DNA of 40,693 nt, taken from NCBI GenBank assembly GCA_031297485.1, contig JAISYE010000067.1, positions 1 to 40,693 of the forward strand, given 5' to 3'. Below the pieces are notes generated by a model. It was not told the origin of the DNA and did not search any database. It saw only the letters and a program-made list of their open reading frames with translations. Position 1 is the first letter of the stretch. The number at the start of each line of letters is the position of its first letter. Positions 1 through 8,169 of the stretch are shown here, piece by piece. Origin of the DNA: Clostridiales bacterium (GTDB lineage: Bacteria; Bacillota; Clostridia; Lachnospirales; JAISYE01). The position numbers were made by a program, and so were the translations under genes.

Positions 1-1
1 T

Positions 2-853
2 ATAACCATACCATCCGGACGCGGAGGCGCAGAGATTGCCGGAAGTTCCATAATCAGAATTGTGAATTCCGGAAAACCTCTGGAGGTAAAGACCGGTTTC
101 TTTACATTCACCGCTACTACGCCAGTTATATCAGGCTGGAACGCAAAGGAAAGCTCCGTGGTTTATATTCAACTGTCGCCGGTCAGCAAAAACCCGGATA
201 ATATTTTGGTAAGCAGCCTTAGCAAAGTAAACAGCGTAAACCGTGATCTGGCCAAAAAGATTTTCACTCTGGATGTAAAAGTAGACGGCAGAACTGTCCC
301 AAGGAGCGTCCAACCCGTAAAGATGACCATCAGCACAAAGGGCTTTACGCCTGAACAGCTAGCGAACCTTACAGGAGTGTATTACAACAGCGCCCTGTCG
401 TCCTACAGGCAGCTTGGCGGCAAATTGTCCGCCGATGGGACTACCTTCAGCTTCTATACCTATGATAGCGGAAATTACGGCGTCATAGTAAGCAGCAATT
501 TATCAAAAATCAACTTTGCAATTGGAGACAAAAACTTCACAAAGAACGGCAGTTCGGTAGCCAATGACGTAGCGCCGTATATTTCTCCTGAGGGCAAGAC
601 AATGGTGCCTCTGCGCGCGATGGCGGAGTCGCTTGGCGCCATCATAGCCTGGAACGACGCGACAAAGACTATAGCAATAAGCAAGGGCAGCATTGTAACG
701 CGCCTTACCTTGGGCCAGCAGCTTCCCAATGGCATGGGAGGCCTGGAGCTTCAAAGCGGACGCACGTTTGTCCCAATAAGATATGTGGCCGAACAATTTG
801 AGGCAAACGTCGTCTGGGACGACGCAACAAATAGTGTGGATATCTATCAATAA
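2..853 (+). CDS. C-terminal part of a secreted protein with a copper amine oxidase N-like domain (5' end outside window)
   Basis: The frame is open from base 2, so the gene begins before the window; the GTG at 62 is only an internal in-frame codon. The first ~215 visible residues look like beta-rich extracellular sequence with no recognised motif. The last ~109 residues form a copper-amine-oxidase N-terminal-like domain (PF07833 type): two half-repeats with KTMVPLRAMAESLGA...W and RTFVPIRYVAEQFEANVVW, each followed by an acidic Asp-Asp-Ala/Asn-Asp-Ala turn. In Clostridia this domain is usually the C-terminal module of secreted or wall-bound proteins and need not bind copper. A strong terminator follows about 100 bp downstream. 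The family call is good; the function is unknown. Confidence 0.8.
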   Translation: MTIPSGRGGAEIAGSSIIRIVNSGKPLEVKTGFFTFTATTPVISGWNAKESSVVYIQLSPVSKNPDNILVSSLSKVNSVNRDLAKKIFTLDVKVDGRTVPRSVQPVKMTISTKGFTPEQLANLTGVYYNSALSSYRQLGGKLSADGTTFSFYTYDSGNYGVIVSSNLSKINFAIGDKNFTKNGSSVANDVAPYISPEGKTMVPLRAMAESLGAIIAWNDATKTIAISKGSIVTRLTLGQQLPNGMGGLELQSGRTFVPIRYVAEQFEANVVWDDATNSVDIYQ

Positions 854-950
854 ATTAAAATCAATTTCCCATTGTCCATCCGCGCCGCCTGGCACCTGGC
901 GCCCTGGCACACGCGCCGGAAATTCCGGCCCCAAATGGACAAAACGGCAG

Positions 951-982
951 CACCCGCCTGATTTCCCGGCGGGTGTTTTTTT
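951..982 (+). terminator. Rho-independent terminator after the surface-protein gene
   Basis: CACCCGCC (951-958) pairs with GGCGGGTG (968-975) across a 9-nt loop and is followed by seven T (976-982). It sits about 100 bp after the stop codon at 853, on the same strand. Confidence 0.85.
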
Positions 983-1133
983 GCCCTTATTGATTAATAT
1001 TATTAGAAACGTAGGGCTGCGGACGAAACGAATATGTATTACAGCGGGCGGTAACAATACGACAATTTGAAAGACCCAAAATTTAGTCCGTGACGCGCAA
1101 AAGAACTGAAAATTCAGAACAGGGAGTCTGGGA

Positions 1134-1440
1134 GCGTAAGCGCGAACTTAAGAAAAAAACAAACAATCCCTTTTACGCCGAGCAAGCTCGTATCCTTAAA
1201 AAGGTTCTACCTGCATCAAAAGCGCTGCATTCCCCGCCCTTAAGAAGGGGTCTGCGCCGGGCAAGCTCGGCCGGGGCCGGAACATCCGGTATCGGGGATG
1301 GAATCCCCAGCGGGGTTAGGGGCCAACGAACAAACCATCGTTAGGCCCCTAACGGTGAGGTGTCCGTTGGTCTTAAGATTTTGACCTTCCCTAAGCCTTA
1401 AGCTCGCGCCAATGGGGTCTGGGCGGCGCCCCTAACGGTG
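1134..1440. repeat. Composite dispersed repeat (R2 mosaic) filling the 854-1453 gap
   Basis: This stretch is the reverse-orientation relative of 7590-7928, 15513-15715 and 23515-23720. Shared blocks are GCGCGAACTTAAG with an A-rich tract and AATCCC, CTGCATCAAAAGCGCTGCA, CCCTTAAGAAGGGGTCTG, CCCCAGCGGGG, and two 23-nt inverted-repeat units at 1323-1345 (subtype with AACGA/TCGTT stem) and 1348-1370 (AACGG/CCGTT stem). A degenerate unit lies at 1431-1453. An 84-codon frame across it (1090-1344) merely reads the repeat. Apart from the terminator and this repeat I see nothing else in the gap. Confidence 0.8.
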
Positions 1441-1453
1441 CAGTGTCGTTTCT

Positions 1454-2734
1454 CTATTCCATTAATTTTTCAAGCGAGGCAATCTCGACCGCTGCGCAGA
1501 ATATTTCCATGGCCAGCTTCAGTTCGTCCAGAGTAGGGTAGGTGGGCGCTATGCGTATGTTGCTGTCAAATGGGTCGCGGCCATATGGGAATGTGGCGCC
1601 GGCCGGCGTCATTGTTACGCCCGCTTCCTTGCAAAGTTGGACAATACGCTTCGCGCAGCCGTTAAGGGAATTAAAGCTGATAAAGTATCCGCCGTTAGGC
1701 TTGCTCCACCAGGCGATTTCCTTGCCTTGCAGATACCGCGTTAAAATTTCATCTACCGCGTCAAATTTCGGCTTGATGTTTTCCGCCATTTTGCGCATGT
1801 GGCCCCGTACGCCTTGCACGTCGCCGAAGAAGCGCACGTGGCGCAGCTGGTTAAGTTTGTCCGGGCCCACGGTTTGTATGTTCATTCTTTTTAAAATGTA
1901 CTGGCAGTTGGACGCGGACGAGGCTATGGCCGACACAGCCGCACCGGAAAAGCTTACTTTTGAAAAGGATGTGAATATAAGGGGCATGTGGGGGTTATTC
2001 ACTTTTTCACATTCGCGCAGAATGTTCGGTATCTTGGGGACTTCGCCGTTAAACGCGTGGACGCAGTACGCGTTGTCCCAATACAGGCGGAAATCAAAGG
2101 CTTTGGGCTGCAAGCCGGCTATGCGCATAACAGTTGCGTCGGAATAGACGCAGCCGTCGGGGTTGGAGAATATAGGCACGCAGAACATGCCTTTTATAAG
2201 CGGATCGCCTGATACCAGGGTTTCCACCATGTCCATGTCCGGCCCGTCCGCTTTCATGGGAATGGGTATCATTTCAATATGGAAATAATCGCACATGGCA
2301 AAATGTCTGTCATAGCCCGGCACCGGACATATAAACCTGATGCTGCCCTGCCTCTGCCAAGGTATGCCGTCCCGCACGCCGTGGGTCATATTGGAGGCGA
2401 TATTGTCAAACATCATGCTTAGGCTTGAATTGCCTCCTACCAGTACCTCTGTTACGTCTATATCAAGAATATCCGCAAAAATACGCTTCATTTCCATAAT
2501 GCCGTCCAGGCCGCCGTAATTGCGGCAGTCAACGCCTGTGCAGCTTGTGTAGTCGTCATGAGAAAGACAATCCAATAGCCCGCTGGATAAATCCAGCTGC
2601 TGCTTGCTGGGCTTGCCCCGCGACATGTCTAACCGCAGGCCCATCTTCTGAAACGCGTCATATTTCTTATGCAAATCGTGATATAGCTCTGTTATTTTTG
2701 CAACAGATAGCTTGTTATACGCAACTACGGACAT
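1454..2734 (-). CDS. PLP-dependent class I aminotransferase (MocR/Asp-aminotransferase-like, PF12897 type)
   Basis: A 426-residue fold-type I aminotransferase, the usual length for the family. Visible features are the N-terminal MSRGKPS segment (37-43) typical of this subgroup, NP at 191-192, the PLP-contacting Asp in LYWDNAY (D220), and the Schiff-base lysine in FTSFSKVSFSG (K259). These predict cytoplasmic amino-acid transamination; the subgroup has been linked to aspartate or aromatic substrates, but specificity cannot be read from sequence. The ATG at 2734 is preceded by AGGGGAG, and a consensus promoter lies 120-150 bp upstream, so it is probably transcribed alone. No terminator is obvious; the downstream gap is repeat sequence. 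Confidence 0.92.
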   Translation of the reverse strand: MSVVAYNKLSVAKITELYHDLHKKYDAFQKMGLRLDMSRGKPSKQQLDLSSGLLDCLSHDDYTSCTGVDCRNYGGLDGIMEMKRIFADILDIDVTEVLVGGNSSLSMMFDNIASNMTHGVRDGIPWQRQGSIRFICPVPGYDRHFAMCDYFHIEMIPIPMKADGPDMDMVETLVSGDPLIKGMFCVPIFSNPDGCVYSDATVMRIAGLQPKAFDFRLYWDNAYCVHAFNGEVPKIPNILRECEKVNNPHMPLIFTSFSKVSFSGAAVSAIASSASNCQYILKRMNIQTVGPDKLNQLRHVRFFGDVQGVRGHMRKMAENIKPKFDAVDEILTRYLQGKEIAWWSKPNGGYFISFNSLNGCAKRIVQLCKEAGVTMTPAGATFPYGRDPFDSNIRIAPTYPTLDELKLAMEIFCAAVEIASLEKLME

Positions 2735-2807
2735 AATTCTCCCCTGCCTATTTAATAGTCATCCGGGACCGCCCGCGTTATTCATACGGGTCCCTGCCAA
2801 GATGTGG

Positions 2808-2841
2808 TCGGAACGCGCCGCCCTTGTTTGTCGGGTTCTTT
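2808..2841 (-). repeat. Shortened copy of the R1 hairpin element in the aminotransferase leader
   Basis: Read on the minus strand this is AAGAACCCGACAAACAAGG followed by GCGGCGCG and TTCCGA: the two ends of the R1 element (compare 11572-11688) with the two central GCGAAGC hairpins missing. It lies between the promoter -10 (2857) and the start codon (2734), so it is transcribed in the 5' leader. A further inverted repeat (GGGACC...GGTCCC type) lies at about 2765-2794. Confidence 0.6.
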
Positions 2842-2856
2842 ATTGAAACTGTTACA

Positions 2857-2884
2857 ATAATAGCAGGATGGCGCAAAATGTCAA
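2857..2884 (-). promoter_or_regulatory. Sigma-A-type promoter of the aminotransferase gene
   Basis: On the minus strand TTGACA (2884-2879) and TATTAT (2862-2857) are separated by 16 bp. This is a near-consensus housekeeping promoter, with about 115 nt from the -10 box to the start codon at 2734. Confidence 0.75.
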
Positions 2885-2991
2885 GAGCCGATAATTTTGA
2901 ACAGCTCCGAAAGGTAAAAATTGAGGGGATGCATATCCAAGAGGCGGGCATATATATGTTTTATATATTTACCTGTTAGTTTGACAAACTC

Positions 2992-3055
2992 AAAAAGTTA
3001 TCCACAGTTGGGACCGCACCTGTTGATTAGCCTAATACCTGCGGATAACTTTTTT
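2992..3055. terminator. Long inverted repeat with poly-A/poly-T ends, probable bidirectional terminator
   Basis: AAAAAGTTATCC (2992-3003) is the exact complement of GGATAACTTTTT (3043-3054), with a ~39-nt loop that itself contains the palindrome ATTAG-CC-TAAT. The arms end in A and T runs, so either strand would give a stem with a U tract. It lies ~75 bp after the stop of the ydjI-like gene, the expected place for that operon's terminator. Confidence 0.6.
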
Positions 3056-3131
3056 ATAAGCGGCGGGCTATAAATTTTCCTTCTTCGCTCGCCAAACCCA
3101 GCCGAGAAGGTATGGCTTCTATATAACCGCG

Positions 3132-4157
3132 CTATACTTTGGTTCCGCACTCGGCACAGAATTTTGCCTCCGGTGCCATCTTCGCGCCGCAATTCTGGCA
3201 GAACCTCGCGGTGTTAGGCTCGTTTTTAGCTCCGCACTGGCTGCAAAACTTGGCCGTTGGGCTTATAGCCGCGCCGCAGGACGCGCAGGGAATTGTCCTC
3301 GCGGGCGTTTCAGGCTGAGGCCCACCGAACATGCCGTCAACCATCCGCATCCCCGCCGCCAAGCCCATAGCGCCCTGCATGGCCGCGCCCGCCGCGCTGT
3401 TCCCGCCCTGTGCAAAAGAATCCGCCATAGCTGCGCGGGTGTACTGGTCAATATTACCAATCATGCCCGCACCCGCCGCGTTGTTGATCCGGACTTGAAC
3501 TTCATCGGGATAATTGAAGCTGCTTACGTTGAAGGCTGTAATCGTCAGGCCTGCTTTACGCATTTCGCCGTCCATATCCTGCCGCAGGCCCGCGCTGATC
3601 TCAAAAGAGTTGGCTTGCAGGTTGAACATGTCTTTGCCCTCTTTGGAAATCCACTTCATTAAGCATTGATTTAAAAGGGCCAGCACGCGCTCCTTTACGT
3701 CTTCGACGGCGAAGGTGTCCTTCACGCCCGCGATTTTTTCAATAAGCGCGAGGTAATCGGCCACCTTAAAGCTGAAAGTGCCGAAAGCCCGCACCGGCAG
3801 GCCGCCCGGAAACTGCTGGGACGGCAGTAAAATGGGTTTGGACGTGCCCCAGTTTTCCGTGAATTCCTTCGTATTCACAAACAGCACCTCGGCGCGAAGC
3901 CCGGAATTAAAGCCGAACTTGAAGCCTTTCAGCGTACTGAGAAAGGGGATAATCTGCGTTTCGATTTCGTAGCTGCCATCCTTCTCAAATATACCTTCAA
4001 TCACGCCGTTGTTCAGGAAGACAGCGTCCTGGCCCGGACGGATTATGAGCCGGGAATTTTTCTTAATCTCCCGGTTGTTCCACTTCCAGAAGATTACGTC
4101 CTGCCGGGTCTCGCTCCACTCAATAACATTGAGTAACTGACTTTGCAAAATAGGCAT
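3132..4157 (-). CDS. ydjI: SPFH-domain protein with C-terminal zinc ribbons (YdjI-like)
   Basis: The 341-residue product starts with an SPFH/virion-core-like domain (about 1-240; begins MPILQSQLLNVIEW, with FGTFSFKVADY and QVRINNAAGAGM), then an Ala/Gly/Met-rich linker (245-285). Two zinc ribbons at the C-terminus use four CxxC knuckles (CASC...CSQC and CQNC...CAEC). B. subtilis YdjI has the same SPFH plan; there it belongs to the sigma-W-controlled pspA-ydjGHI envelope-stress operon. The ATG at 4157 has AGGAG nine bases before it, and the gene is the last of three, 42 bp after the TPM gene. The likely role is peripheral membrane scaffolding together with the two upstream products. No pspA is present here. 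Confidence 0.85.
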   Translation of the reverse strand: MPILQSQLLNVIEWSETRQDVIFWKWNNREIKKNSRLIIRPGQDAVFLNNGVIEGIFEKDGSYEIETQIIPFLSTLKGFKFGFNSGLRAEVLFVNTKEFTENWGTSKPILLPSQQFPGGLPVRAFGTFSFKVADYLALIEKIAGVKDTFAVEDVKERVLALLNQCLMKWISKEGKDMFNLQANSFEISAGLRQDMDGEMRKAGLTITAFNVSSFNYPDEVQVRINNAAGAGMIGNIDQYTRAAMADSFAQGGNSAAGAAMQGAMGLAAGMRMVDGMFGGPQPETPARTIPCASCGAAISPTAKFCSQCGAKNEPNTARFCQNCGAKMAPEAKFCAECGTKV

Positions 4158-4199
4158 ATGCTCAACTCCTTTATTGTCGCTTTGGCTTATCTAATATCA

Positions 4200-6299
4200 T
4201 TAAAAGCTTCTTTCAGAACGGCTGCTGTGACCGCTTCCACTGCTGCCGGAATGCCCGCCGCCGGATTCGGATTCGTTTTCGATCTTTCTCTTGGCCGTGT
4301 GGGTGGATATAAACCTGTCGCTGCTGTAATGCAGCGCCAAACTCTCTTCCGCCAGGTAATTGCGGGCCGGCACTTTGCGTTTCATACCATGACCATGCAG
4401 AAGACACAAAATGATGATTGTTATAAGCCCGGCGCACAGCGAGACAAGCAAGCTTAACCAAATAATAACAGGGAATCTTTCAGCCATAACCGCTTTAGGA
4501 ACCCATGAGCCAAGAGCTTTCGACGCGAGATTTACGTATTGCGTGCACACCGTTTCATAATCTCCGACGCTAACAGCGAGATTCGCCGCCGAGATTATCT
4601 CAGAATAAGCGTCATAGCCTATTTTGTCATAAGCCAGGCTGCCGTTGCGCGAAAGAAGCGCCGCCGGTTCGTCCCCCTCCACATCCGGCGGTATCCCAAC
4701 AGTCAGCAGAATAAAGCTGTCAGAAAGCCACTCGTTGTTTTCGCTTATAAACGCGTTGTCAAAGGCCCGCACGGCCTCGTAAGCCGGGTAAGGGGCTATG
4801 ACAAAGCAGAAACGTGTATGGTGCTTTTCGGACATCTCACGCATCTGCGCCGACAGTTTTCCTTTTTGCGCATCGGTCAGCTTATTGCCGTAGTCCCAAA
4901 TATAGCCTGCGGAATCCAACGCGGGCAGTTCAATATGCTCCGCCTGCCAAGAGTCCAGCTGATTACTGAGGAAACGCGCGCAGGCGGTGTACACGGAATA
5001 ATAAAAAAGCTTGTCGTTTACGTCGTAGTCATCGCCGGACAGTACGCTGTTTTCCGGGTCATAGGCGCCAAAGGGCGCTGTGACGGCGTCTCCATAGGTT
5101 TTAGAGCCGGAAATGACCAGCATATAAGCGCCGTCATATTCCGCTTTATCCTTAAAATTTTGGTTGTAAAACGCGCCCGCGAAACGCCGCAAATAATCCT
5201 TGTCAACGGATTCGTCCAGCAGGACGATAATGTAATCCACGCCGGACTTGTCAGACACGTCCCTGATTCGCTCGGACAATACGCCGTATTCCGTTTCAGT
5301 CAGTGTCCCCGCGAAATCATACAGCCGCAGCGACGGGTTCACTTCCGGCGCGTCGATGTTGTATTCCGAGCGTTTCTTTTTCACCAGCGCGGACATCTCA
5401 TCCACAAAAGTGTCCGCCGCCTTGACGTAACCGTCAGTCACAAGGTCGGGCGCAAACGCGTCAATCGCGCTAGAAATTTCGTCGTCGGATACCATCGTCC
5501 GCAATTCGCCGAAACAATCCACCGACACGCGCCGCGTCGTCATATTTATGGAGAGAACCACGCCGTCAAATACGCCGCCCTCGCCCTGGAAACTATCGTT
5601 GAAAAATTGATACGCGAAATCCTCCAGTAACACATCTTTATCCGTCGTTAAAATGAGAAAGTGTGCGCCCGTATCCACTGACACAGCGCCCAAAACGCCG
5701 TTTAGACGCTCCCTTTCCGCTTGGCTGAAAAGGCCGGCATCGTCGTACAGATTCCGTTCCCGCGTAAGAAAAGCCTGATCGGAACGCCGCCGCTCATCGG
5801 CGCTGTTTTCGGAAGGGATCAGCTTAACGTACCGGAGGTTGATTAAGTACTCTCCTTGCCCTGGTTCCATCGGCGTAAGGGACAAGGCAATATCGCCTTC
5901 CGGAATAGTAAGGCTTCCGGCGGATATTTCCTCATAAACAGACCAATTGTCGCCGGTTGGCGGCAGTGAAAGTTCGATTGCGCTTTCGCCGCCGGTTACG
6001 TATAATTTCAGTTCGGCGGAGCCGTTTCTATCATCCTGCTTGGCATATGCCAAAACAACATCGCAGGGGCCCGCCCGCCGCGATGTGAATTCAAAATAAA
6101 CCTCGCTGACGTCTTTCCAGCCGCCTATGTTGTAGGGCGGAGTATCCGGCTCTATGACCATGCCAGCCGCGCCGTCAATAATCGCGTCTTGCGCGTAGAG
6201 GGTAATTTCATCCGCTGAAGCGGGAGATTGCGACGCGAAAGCCGTAAGCGACATCAGTCCGCAGGCAATCATAACAAGGCAAACCCAACGTCTCACCAT
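4200..6299 (-). CDS. ydjH: Secreted/membrane-anchored protein with a CBM-like domain and three TPM domains (YdjH-like)
   Basis: From the ATG at 6299 the product has 699 residues. A signal peptide (MVRRWVCLVMIACGLMSLTAFA) leads to a beta-sandwich resembling carbohydrate-binding modules (about 30-170). Three successive TPM_phosphatase domains follow, each opening with a similar motif: LYDDAGLFSQAERERL, LYDFAGTLTETEYGVL and IWDYGNKLTDAQKGKL. Near the C-terminus are one membrane helix (VIIWLSLLVSLCAGLITI) and a Gly/Ser/His tail GGGHSGSSGSGHSSRSERSF, as in YgcG/YdjH proteins. Bacillus YdjH has one TPM domain, so the triplication and N-terminal module are unusual. The start overlaps the upstream stop as TAATG, implying translational coupling; an alternative ATG at 6329 adds ten residues before the signal peptide. 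Confidence 0.82.
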   Translation of the reverse strand: MVRRWVCLVMIACGLMSLTAFASQSPASADEITLYAQDAIIDGAAGMVIEPDTPPYNIGGWKDVSEVYFEFTSRRAGPCDVVLAYAKQDDRNGSAELKLYVTGGESAIELSLPPTGDNWSVYEEISAGSLTIPEGDIALSLTPMEPGQGEYLINLRYVKLIPSENSADERRRSDQAFLTRERNLYDDAGLFSQAERERLNGVLGAVSVDTGAHFLILTTDKDVLLEDFAYQFFNDSFQGEGGVFDGVVLSINMTTRRVSVDCFGELRTMVSDDEISSAIDAFAPDLVTDGYVKAADTFVDEMSALVKKKRSEYNIDAPEVNPSLRLYDFAGTLTETEYGVLSERIRDVSDKSGVDYIIVLLDESVDKDYLRRFAGAFYNQNFKDKAEYDGAYMLVISGSKTYGDAVTAPFGAYDPENSVLSGDDYDVNDKLFYYSVYTACARFLSNQLDSWQAEHIELPALDSAGYIWDYGNKLTDAQKGKLSAQMREMSEKHHTRFCFVIAPYPAYEAVRAFDNAFISENNEWLSDSFILLTVGIPPDVEGDEPAALLSRNGSLAYDKIGYDAYSEIISAANLAVSVGDYETVCTQYVNLASKALGSWVPKAVMAERFPVIIWLSLLVSLCAGLITIIILCLLHGHGMKRKVPARNYLAEESLALHYSSDRFISTHTAKRKIENESESGGGHSGSSGSGHSSRSERSF

Positions 6300-7417
6300 T
6301 AACCGGCTATCCACAGCCAGACCTCCCATCCAAGAACCGCAGCCGCGAAAACAACCGCGGACAGCAACACGAACAGTACGCCTGCGCGCCGCCAGTCTAT
6401 GGGAAGCTTGCCGTCAAACTTGCCCGTCTGCCCGTTGATTGCGAACAGGAAATCCCTATGCTTGTACTGGGCCGTCAGCATCCAAACGGGAAACATCACA
6501 TATTCAGAGGACATTCTGTCAATAGAAGTGTCTCCCGAACGGAGCGTGACGGAATCATAACCTTGCATCGTGCGCAAAAGCTCATTCTGCGCGGCCAGCC
6601 TGACGCGCGCGGAAACAGCGGCGATTAAGCTATCTTGCTTCGAGGTCGGCGCTTCCGCGAAGTGGCCCAAAAGATAATTTTGAGAAAAGGGCGTCAGTTC
6701 CGACGTTTCGAATGGTTCGACAGCTTGCATGTCCTCGTCAGTGATTTTTTCGGAGGCGTCCGCGGGAACGCCGTTAAAATCCATCACACCGGCTCTGCGG
6801 GATTCATAGGTATCTGTTTTCGTATATTCGTAATTGCCGTCGCTCCATCGCCGTGTGTTGGTACATTCGGCTGTAACGCAAGCGGAGCATTGGGTGTCAA
6901 AGAGTTTGAACGGTACATAAACGCTCTTAAACCCGCTCGTTTTCACCGCCGCCTTGAAAGCGGCAGGCAGCAGGGGCTTGTTCTTCAGCTTTGACAGAAA
7001 TATTTCAGCGGCTTCAGCCGAGGTTTTCTTAAACGGTATAATACGGCTTGGCAAATCATCCCCGGAGACGAGCCTTTCAGCTATGACGACGGGATTCCGG
7101 CAGAACGTGCAGAACGCCGCCGCCAGGGTTTCGCTGCCCGCCATAACCTCCGCCCCGCAAGCCGGGCAATTGTAGGTACGTAGATGGATCGCTTGTTCCT
7201 GGGTTTCAGATTTCCTCCCAACCGAAGGGTCAGCGGTTTGCCGCGCGATTACGCTTACGGATTCCCATACGCCGTCGTTTTGTTCCTCCGGGTAAACGTT
7301 CCGCATTTGTTCCAGCGTAAACTTAGAGCCGCAATGGTCGCAGGCAAAAGCCTTTTCCGCTATATCGTAGCGTATGGCTCCGCCGCAGTTTAAGCATGAG
7401 CATAGGGTAACAGCCAT
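6299..7417 (-). CDS. ydjG: Zinc-ribbon membrane protein (YdjG-like)
   Basis: A 372-residue protein with two zinc ribbons. The first is at residues 8-33 (CLNCGG...CDHCGS); the second uses CPACG and CTFC near 85-115. A mixed alpha/beta central region follows (IIPFKKTSAEAAEIF, FKSVYVPFKLFD), and a single C-terminal helix (AGVLFVLLSAVVFAAAVLGW) anchors it in the membrane. This matches the YdjG/TFIIB-zinc-ribbon proteins that precede YdjH and YdjI in Bacillus. The ATG at 7417 has a strong AGGAGG nine bases upstream, and the gene is first in a three-gene minus-strand operon. I found no convincing sigma-W-type promoter; the upstream gap is repeat-rich. Confidence 0.85.
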   Translation of the reverse strand: MAVTLCSCLNCGGAIRYDIAEKAFACDHCGSKFTLEQMRNVYPEEQNDGVWESVSVIARQTADPSVGRKSETQEQAIHLRTYNCPACGAEVMAGSETLAAAFCTFCRNPVVIAERLVSGDDLPSRIIPFKKTSAEAAEIFLSKLKNKPLLPAAFKAAVKTSGFKSVYVPFKLFDTQCSACVTAECTNTRRWSDGNYEYTKTDTYESRRAGVMDFNGVPADASEKITDEDMQAVEPFETSELTPFSQNYLLGHFAEAPTSKQDSLIAAVSARVRLAAQNELLRTMQGYDSVTLRSGDTSIDRMSSEYVMFPVWMLTAQYKHRDFLFAINGQTGKFDGKLPIDWRRAGVLFVLLSAVVFAAAVLGWEVWLWIAG

Positions 7418-7464
7418 ATGTGCCGCCTCCTGTTTTCTCTATAGTAATGACGAAAGTAAGTTAC

Positions 7465-7539
7465 CAAACTTTTTCGGAGATAGTCGAGCTTGCTCGACGA
7501 AAAGCGTTGAAGCGTTCGCATTTCCTGTGAAAAAGTTTG
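7465..7539. repeat. Small inverted-repeat-bounded element upstream of the ydjG-like gene
   Basis: CAAACTTTTTC (7465-7475) and its exact complement GAAAAAGTTTG (7529-7539) bound a 75-bp unit. It contains the 21-nt palindrome-rich module starting GATAGTCGAGC (7479-7499) that also occurs at 10308-10328 and twice in the MITE at 15749. This looks like a second small non-autonomous hairpin element. Confidence 0.6.
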
Positions 7540-7589
7540 TCGTTTAATTATACTCACCGAACGAATACATTTGCCAAACATGAAGGCCT

Positions 7590-7928
7590 TAAAACCTTGG
7601 GGCTCTGCCCCAAGCCCCGCTGGGGACCTAACGATGGTTTGTTCGTTGGCCCCCAGACCCCTTCTTAAGGGCGGCGAGTGCAGCGCTTTTTGATGCAGGT
7701 ACAGCCTTTTTTAAGAAAAGGGATTATTTGTTTTTTTCTTAAGTTCGCGCTTATAGGGCTCTGCCCCATGTGTACGAGCTAAGGCTTGTGGAAGGTCAAA
7801 AGATTAAGACCAACGGACAGTTCACCGTTAGGGGCCTAACGATGGTTTGTTCGTTGGCCCCCAGACCCCTTCTTAAGGGCGGCGAGTGCAGCGCTTTTTG
7901 ATGCAGGTACAGCCTTTTTTAAGAAAAC
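7590..7928. repeat. Composite dispersed repeat (R2 mosaic) with a perfect internal duplication
   Basis: Positions 7627-7719 and 7835-7927 are identical over 93 bp. Each copy holds a 23-nt inverted-repeat unit (AACGA/TCGTT stem), a CCCCAGACCCCTTCTTAAGG block, and an A/T-rich end. Between them lie GGGGCTCTGCCCC mini-hairpins and a third 23-nt unit (7810-7832, AACGG/CCGTT stem). The same blocks recur at 1134-1440, 15513-15715 and 23515-23720. With 7465-7539 this accounts for almost all of the 7418-7936 gap. Confidence 0.85.
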
Positions 7929-7936
7929 GTTAACGC

Positions 7937-8146
7937 TCACTGAGTCGCTGCGGTATAGGTTGTTATCTCCACTTCGGAACCGTAGAGCGCTTCGCTTGAA
8001 CTGTCACGTTCAAAAGTAAACGCGAGGACGTGATTCTCGTCCAAGTAATTATACAAGGTTCCGCTCCAATCTTGCTCGCCGCCGGAACACGCAGTAATTG
8101 TAACGAGCATAAGAACCGCTGTCAATGCCAATATAATCTTTTTCAT
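7937..8146 (-). CDS. Small putative lipoprotein
   Basis: A 69-residue product starting MKKIILALTAVLMLVTITAC, a lipoprotein signal peptide with ITAC lipobox (Cys20), then a short soluble segment (SGGEQDWSGTLYNYLDENH...) ending in ITTYTAATQ. I recognise no domain; the GTLYNYLDENHVLAFTFE stretch is beta-like. The upstream in-frame GTG at 8158 is possible, but the ATG at 8146 gives the normal signal peptide. No strong ribosome site is visible and an R2 repeat abuts the stop codon, so the gene may be a truncated remnant of a longer lipoprotein whose 3' part was replaced by the repeat. Confidence 0.55.
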   Translation of the reverse strand: MKKIILALTAVLMLVTITACSGGEQDWSGTLYNYLDENHVLAFTFERDSSSEALYGSEVEITTYTAATQ

Positions 8147-8169
8147 TTCAAACACCACGTAATATATTT

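Noticed and set aside
1090-1344. 84-codon plus-strand ORF
   Set aside because: It reads a dispersed repeat that occurs elsewhere in non-coding positions, is rich in Lys/Arg/Ser and has no ribosome site.
2998-3006. Perfect DnaA-box-like TTATCCACA with a near match at 3043-3050
   Set aside because: Only two sites, and they are simply the arms of the terminator-like inverted repeat at 2992-3055; no dnaA, dnaN or box cluster is nearby, so it is not an origin.
4539-5630. 363-codon plus-strand ORF
   Set aside because: Antisense shadow of the TPM-domain gene; Arg/Val/His-rich with no recognisable domain or ribosome site.
7418-7464. Sigma-W promoter for the ydjG-like operon
   Set aside because: No TGAAAC/CGTA pair at suitable spacing could be found, so the Bacillus control scheme cannot be claimed here.
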